Shown in pieces: positions 5,493 through 9,031 of a DNA stretch of 9,031 bases. The position numbers and the translations under genes were made by a program. The stretch is from Bacillota bacterium (GTDB taxonomy: Bacteria > Bacillota > Bacilli > Bacillales_B > DSM-18226), in the NCBI GenBank assembly GCA_021821235.1, contig JAKACS010000093.1, positions 1 through 9,031 of the forward strand. Reading direction: 5' to 3'. How positions within the stretch are numbered: the first letter of the stretch is position 1; every line of letters begins with the position of its first letter. The notes beneath the pieces are model-generated. The model did no database searches. It had not been told where the DNA came from and worked only from the letters and a program-made list of their open reading frames with translations.

Positions 5493-7319
5493 ATGACATA
5501 CAGGCAAAGATTATCGTTTTTTATCCTTATTGATTCATGTATTGTACTAACGGCCATTTATTTTAGTCATTTTCTAGTGAATGCGACTATTTTTGTTCTT
5601 ACGTTTCCAGTTGTGATTAGTTCGATCGCAATCTTGGGCAGTCATCATTATTTTTCTGTAAGATACAGGCTTTACAAAAAAGCATGGGAATACGCCAGTG
5701 TCGGAGAACTAATGATCATTATGAAAACCGTCACCTTTTCCTTAGTTGCTGCTGGAATCATCCAGGAGCTGTTTTTTTTGCAGATTTATTTTCGCATGTT
5801 GATGGTTACGTGGCTGCTGAACATTCTGCTGATTGGCGGATCGCGCTTTTGTTGGCGAATTTATCGCGATTCCGTTCTCAATCAAGCAAACAACCAAAAA
5901 AGAACGCTGATTGTCGGTGCCGGATCGGCAGGAATGATGGTGGCGAGGCAATTGAAAAACAATAACGATGCAGGACTTCTTCCTGTCGCGTTCATTGATG
6001 ATGATGAAAAAAAGCATAAGCTTGATATTCTAGGGCTACCAGTCATTAGCGGTGTAGCAGGAATTGAGCGGGTTGTCAGAGAATTATCTATTGATCGTAT
6101 TGTGATTGCGATCCCTTCGCTTAGCCGAAAAGAGCTGAATGTTATTTTTCAAGAATGTGCCAAAACAACAGCAAAAACACAAATTTTACCGATGCTTGAG
6201 GACTTAATGACAGGCAAACTATCGGTTCAGCAGTTTCGCGATGTCGAAGTAGAAGATTTATTGGGTAGAGAACCGGTTCAATTGGACATCGAAGGCATTT
6301 CGGAATATATTACAAATAAGGTGGTACTTGTTACGGGAGCAGGCGGATCGATTGGCTCGGAAATTTGCCGGCAAATTGTTCAGTTTCATCCAAAACAACT
6401 CATTTTGGTTGGTCATGGTGAAAATAGCATTTATACAATCGAAATGGAATTAAAAGAACGAAGCGCCAATTTGAAAACGCAAATTGTGCCCGTCATCGCC
6501 GACTTGCAAGATGCCAAGAAAATGATGGCGGTAATGTGCACTTGTCATCCTGATGTTGTTTACCATGCTGCTGCCCATAAGCATGTTCCATTAATGGAAG
6601 GCAATCCAGAGGAAGCGGTGAAAAATAATTTAATTGGAACAATCAATGCTGCTCAAGCGGCCAGTTGGAACGGTGTGAAAACATTTGTAATGATTTCAAC
6701 CGATAAAGCGGTCAATCCGACGAGCGTTATGGGGGCAACAAAGCACCTTGCCGAGATGATGATCCAGCACTTGGATCAAGAAAGTGACACCAAATTTGTT
6801 GCCGTCCGCTTTGGAAATGTTCTTGGCAGTCGCGGCAGCGTCATTCCGCTATTTAAAAAGCAAATTGAAAAAGGCGGACCGGTTACCGTCACCCATCCGG
6901 ATATGGTACGCTATTTTATGACGATTCCTGAAGCGTCGCGACTTGTGATTCAGGCAGGTGCGTTAGCAAAAGGCGGCGAAATTTTCGTACTGGACATGGG
7001 TGATCCTGTTAAAATCGTTGATTTGGCAAAAAATTTAATTAAGCTGTCAGGCAACACACTTGAAGAGATTGGTATAGAGTTTTCAGGGATCCGGCCAGGG
7101 GAGAAACTGTTTGAAGAATTGCTGAAGCCGGATGAAGTCCATGAACAGCAGATCTATCCAAAAATCTATATTGGCAAGAAGGCAGAAATCTTTTTAGAAG
7201 AAATTGAAGAAATAATTGCAACGTTTGAAACGATGGAACAACAGGAACTAAAGGAAAAACTGATCCATCTTGCCAATCATAAAGCAATCACGAAACCATT
7301 ATTATCTGTTTCTGTTTAA
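5493..7319 (+). CDS. epsC: Membrane-bound UDP-N-acetylglucosamine 4,6-dehydratase, EpsC/PglF/CapD family
   Basis: 608 aa, full length for the family. It converts UDP-GlcNAc to the 4-keto-6-deoxy sugar, the first step toward N,N'-diacetylbacillosamine-type sugars for exopolysaccharide. Seen: about four N-terminal transmembrane helices (around 9-28, 32-50, 76-96 and 100-118), a first Rossmann domain 'IVGAGSAGMM' (140-149), then a short-chain dehydrogenase domain with 'VTGAGGSIGSE' (280-290). 'HAAAHKHVPLME' begins at residue 358. The active-site stretch 'STDKAVNPTSVMGATKHL' holds T403, D404, M413 and K417. Met in place of the usual Tyr, with the same Thr-Met-Lys spacing, is characteristic of PglF-type dehydratases. 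'RFGNVLGSRGSVIPLF' and 'GIRPGEKLFEEL' are also typical. The start has AGGGGG at 5480-5485. A partner aminotransferase and acetyltransferase would be expected further downstream. Confidence 0.95.
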   Translation: MTYRQRLSFFILIDSCIVLTAIYFSHFLVNATIFVLTFPVVISSIAILGSHHYFSVRYRLYKKAWEYASVGELMIIMKTVTFSLVAAGIIQELFFLQIYFRMLMVTWLLNILLIGGSRFCWRIYRDSVLNQANNQKRTLIVGAGSAGMMVARQLKNNNDAGLLPVAFIDDDEKKHKLDILGLPVISGVAGIERVVRELSIDRIVIAIPSLSRKELNVIFQECAKTTAKTQILPMLEDLMTGKLSVQQFRDVEVEDLLGREPVQLDIEGISEYITNKVVLVTGAGGSIGSEICRQIVQFHPKQLILVGHGENSIYTIEMELKERSANLKTQIVPVIADLQDAKKMMAVMCTCHPDVVYHAAAHKHVPLMEGNPEEAVKNNLIGTINAAQAASWNGVKTFVMISTDKAVNPTSVMGATKHLAEMMIQHLDQESDTKFVAVRFGNVLGSRGSVIPLFKKQIEKGGPVTVTHPDMVRYFMTIPEASRLVIQAGALAKGGEIFVLDMGDPVKIVDLAKNLIKLSGNTLEEIGIEFSGIRPGEKLFEELLKPDEVHEQQIYPKIYIGKKAEIFLEEIEEIIATFETMEQQELKEKLIHLANHKAITKPLLSVSV

Positions 7320-7334
7320 AGGAGTGTACGAAAA

Positions 7335-8228
7335 ATGAAAGTACGAAAAGCCATTATCCCTGCAGCCGGATTAGGAACGAGATTCCTTCCGGCCACAAAA
7401 GCAATGCCGAAAGAAATGCTGCCGATTGTCGATAAACCGACGATCCAATATATTGTCGAAGAAGCTGTTGCCTCTGGGATTGAAGATATTATCATTGTCA
7501 CCGGGAAAGGAAAACGGGCAATAGAAGACCACTTCGACAATTCGTTTGAACTTGAACACAATCTATTAGAAAAAGGGAAAATGGATTTACTCGACGAAGT
7601 TCAAAAATCGTCGAAACTAGTAGACATTCATTATATCCGCCAAAAAGAGCCAAAAGGGTTAGGGCATGCGATTTGGTGTGCGCGTAAATTCATTGGCGAT
7701 GAGCCGTTTGCGGTACTGCTCGGCGATGATATTGTCCGGGCGAAAAAACCGTGCCTTCAGCAATTAATGGAGCAATATGAAAGGTATAATGCTTCCATTC
7801 TAGGTGTACAGTCTGTAGCAGATGAGGAAGTTTCTCGCTACGGGATTGTTGATGCCCAGGCGATCGGCGAACGTTTTTACAGTGTCAACAACCTTGTTGA
7901 AAAACCGAAGCAGGAAGAAGCACCGTCCAATCTCGCCATTCTTGGACGCTACATCTTAAGCCCGAAAATTTTTGAAATTTTAGGCGAGCAACGTCCAGGA
8001 GCCGGCGGTGAAATTCAATTAACCGATGCGATTTCGACATTGAATCAATATGAAGCGGTCTATGCTTATGATTTTGAAGGAACGCGCTATGATGTCGGCG
8101 AAAAAAAGGGCTTTATTCAGACAACGATTGAGTTTGCCTTACAGCGTGAGGATTTGCGCCCAGAGTTAATTCATTACCTTTCAGAGGTTCTCGAAAAAGA
8201 ACTGATGAAAGAGCGGACAAAAGGCTGA
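7335..8228 (+). CDS. galU: UTP-glucose-1-phosphate uridylyltransferase
   Basis: 297 aa, full length for the bacterial GalU/GtaB family. It makes UDP-glucose from UTP and glucose-1-phosphate in the cytoplasm, for polysaccharide, teichoic acid and glycolipid synthesis. Seen: the N-terminal nucleotide loop '[20 protein letters not shown]' (8-27), '[15 protein letters not shown]', '[12 protein letters not shown]' (102-113), the catalytic-region acidic motif 'LLGDDIV' with D131 and D132, 'LVEKPK' (187-192), and '[10 protein letters not shown]' (251-260). The start follows AAAGGAG at 7318-7324, 10 nt upstream, and the gene begins 15 nt after the epsC-like stop, so it is in the same operon. In B. 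subtilis the homologue gtaB lies elsewhere, so its place between the epsC-like and epsD-like genes is a local variation. A second chromosomal copy may exist. Confidence 0.97.
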   Translation: MKVRKAIIPAAGLGTRFLPATKAMPKEMLPIVDKPTIQYIVEEAVASGIEDIIIVTGKGKRAIEDHFDNSFELEHNLLEKGKMDLLDEVQKSSKLVDIHYIRQKEPKGLGHAIWCARKFIGDEPFAVLLGDDIVRAKKPCLQQLMEQYERYNASILGVQSVADEEVSRYGIVDAQAIGERFYSVNNLVEKPKQEEAPSNLAILGRYILSPKIFEILGEQRPGAGGEIQLTDAISTLNQYEAVYAYDFEGTRYDVGEKKGFIQTTIEFALQREDLRPELIHYLSEVLEKELMKERTKG

Positions 8229-8233
8229 TCAAC

Positions 8234-9031
8234 ATGGCTCCAAAAGTTCTTTTTGTTGCTACTGTCGATTATCATTTTAAAGCATTTCATCTTCCTTATT
8301 TAAAATGGTTTAAAGAGCAGGGATGGGAAGTACATATCGCAGCAGCAGGCACTTTGGAGCTTCCATTTGCCGATAAAAAGTACTCTCTTCCAATCAAGCG
8401 GTCCCCGTTTCATAAAGACAATGCCAAGGCATATTATCAACTGAAAGAACTTATTGACCAAAATCGATATAACTTGATCCACTGCCACACCCCAATGGGT
8501 GGGGCTCTTGGCCGTTTAGCAGCCCGAAAAGCAAGAAAACAAGGCACAAAAGTTCTTTACACCGCCCATGGTTTTCATTTTTTTAGCGGGGCACCATTCA
8601 TGAACTGGCTTATTTACTATCCGATTGAAAAAATTCTCTCAAGTGTGACAGATTGTTTGATTACGATTAATGAGGAGGATTTCCAGCTCGCGAAGCGGCA
8701 CCGGTTTAAAGCAGGCCAAATCCGGCATGTCCATGGGGTCGGGGTTAATACCGACCGCTACCATCCGATAGACCGCGATCAGAAACGGCTATTAAGACAA
8801 AAATATGGCTACAATGAGCAAAATTTCTTACTGTTTTACGCGGCTGAATTGAATAAAAACAAAAACCAACAGCTTTTACTTAATTCATTGGCAAAAATAA
8901 AGGACCAGATCCCAGAAGCAAAACTCTTGCTGGCGGGAGATGGTCCTCTTTTATTGCAGTGCCAACAGCTGGCTGCCCGCGTTGGGGTTGAGCAAATGGT
9001 GGAGTTTCTAGGTTTCCGCCAAGATATTGAG
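8234..9031 (+). CDS. epsD: GT4-family glycosyltransferase, EpsD-like, 3' end cut by window
   Basis: The frame stays open for 266 codons to the window edge; full-length relatives are about 380 aa. It is a GT-B retaining transferase expected to add a sugar to the lipid-linked exopolysaccharide unit on the inner face of the membrane. Seen: N-terminal 'KVLFVATVDYHFKAFHLPYL', which strongly recalls B. subtilis EpsD, then 'LIHCHTPMGGALGRLAARKA' (81-100), 'YTAHGFHFF' (109-117), 'CLITINEEDFQLAK', 'HGVGVNTDRYHP', 'AAELNKNKNQ' (203-212) where the C-terminal domain begins, and 'LLLAGDGPLL' (231-240) of the nucleotide-sugar site. The ATG at 8234 comes 5 nt after the galU stop with only a weak AAAGG site (8220-8224), so it may depend on translational coupling. 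Confidence 0.92.
   Translation, partial: MAPKVLFVATVDYHFKAFHLPYLKWFKEQGWEVHIAAAGTLELPFADKKYSLPIKRSPFHKDNAKAYYQLKELIDQNRYNLIHCHTPMGGALGRLAARKARKQGTKVLYTAHGFHFFSGAPFMNWLIYYPIEKILSSVTDCLITINEEDFQLAKRHRFKAGQIRHVHGVGVNTDRYHPIDRDQKRLLRQKYGYNEQNFLLFYAAELNKNKNQQLLLNSLAKIKDQIPEAKLLLAGDGPLLLQCQQLAARVGVEQMVEFLGFRQDIE

Noticed and set aside
5684..5965. Alternative + strand frame inside the epsC-like gene
   Set aside because: It is a Cys/Arg-rich shadow of the real frame, which has clear transmembrane and Rossmann motifs.
8187..8202. Fourth GTTC-N8-GAAC element, within galU
   Set aside because: It is imperfect in the centre, lies in conserved coding sequence and has no promoter nearby; kept as a measure of chance background. 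Single GTTCTTT words also occur inside genes, for example near 173, 8246 and 8551.
1..9031. CRISPR arrays, tRNA or rRNA genes, insertion sequences
   Set aside because: No spaced direct repeats, cloverleaf sequences, transposase motifs or flanking inverted repeats were seen.

Overview
The window reads as chromosomal DNA of a low-to-moderate GC Bacillales bacterium, probably Bacillus sensu lato or a thermophilic relative. The support is strong purine-rich ribosome binding sites, a TTG start, tightly packed genes and close likeness to the Bacillus subtilis eps locus. The species cannot be named from the sequence. All genes lie on the + strand.

Positions 1-3714 hold the 3' part of a lasso peptide (RiPP) gene cluster with split B proteins, of the paeninodin type. 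In order these are the end of the PqqD-like recognition protein B1, the transglutaminase-like leader peptidase B2, a nucleotidyltransferase-fold protein that is a likely tailoring enzyme, and an ABC exporter. The precursor peptide (A), the macrolactam synthetase (C) and any kinase would lie upstream and are not in the window.

Positions 3715-3881 form a regulatory intergenic region. It has a consensus -35 box and two 16-bp GTTC-N8-GAAC elements shaped like SinR operators, one of them placed between the -35 and the -10.

Positions 3882-9031 hold the start of an extracellular polysaccharide (eps-type) operon: a Wzz-like modulator (epsA-like), a BY-kinase homologue with unusual motifs (epsB-like), a 233-nt gap that fits the EAR/epsC antitermination RNA, a membrane-bound UDP-sugar 4,6-dehydratase (epsC-like), a UTP-glucose-1-phosphate uridylyltransferase (galU/gtaB) and the first 266 codons of an EpsD-like GT4 glycosyltransferase. 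The order matches B. subtilis epsA-epsB-EAR-epsC-epsD except for the inserted galU.

Inferred working model: modulator and kinase control chain synthesis, the dehydratase starts bacillosamine-type sugar production, GalU supplies UDP-glucose, and the glycosyltransferase extends the repeat unit. A SinR-like repressor would control initiation, and the EAR RNA would keep polymerase from terminating early. No clear terminator separates the lasso cluster from the eps operon.
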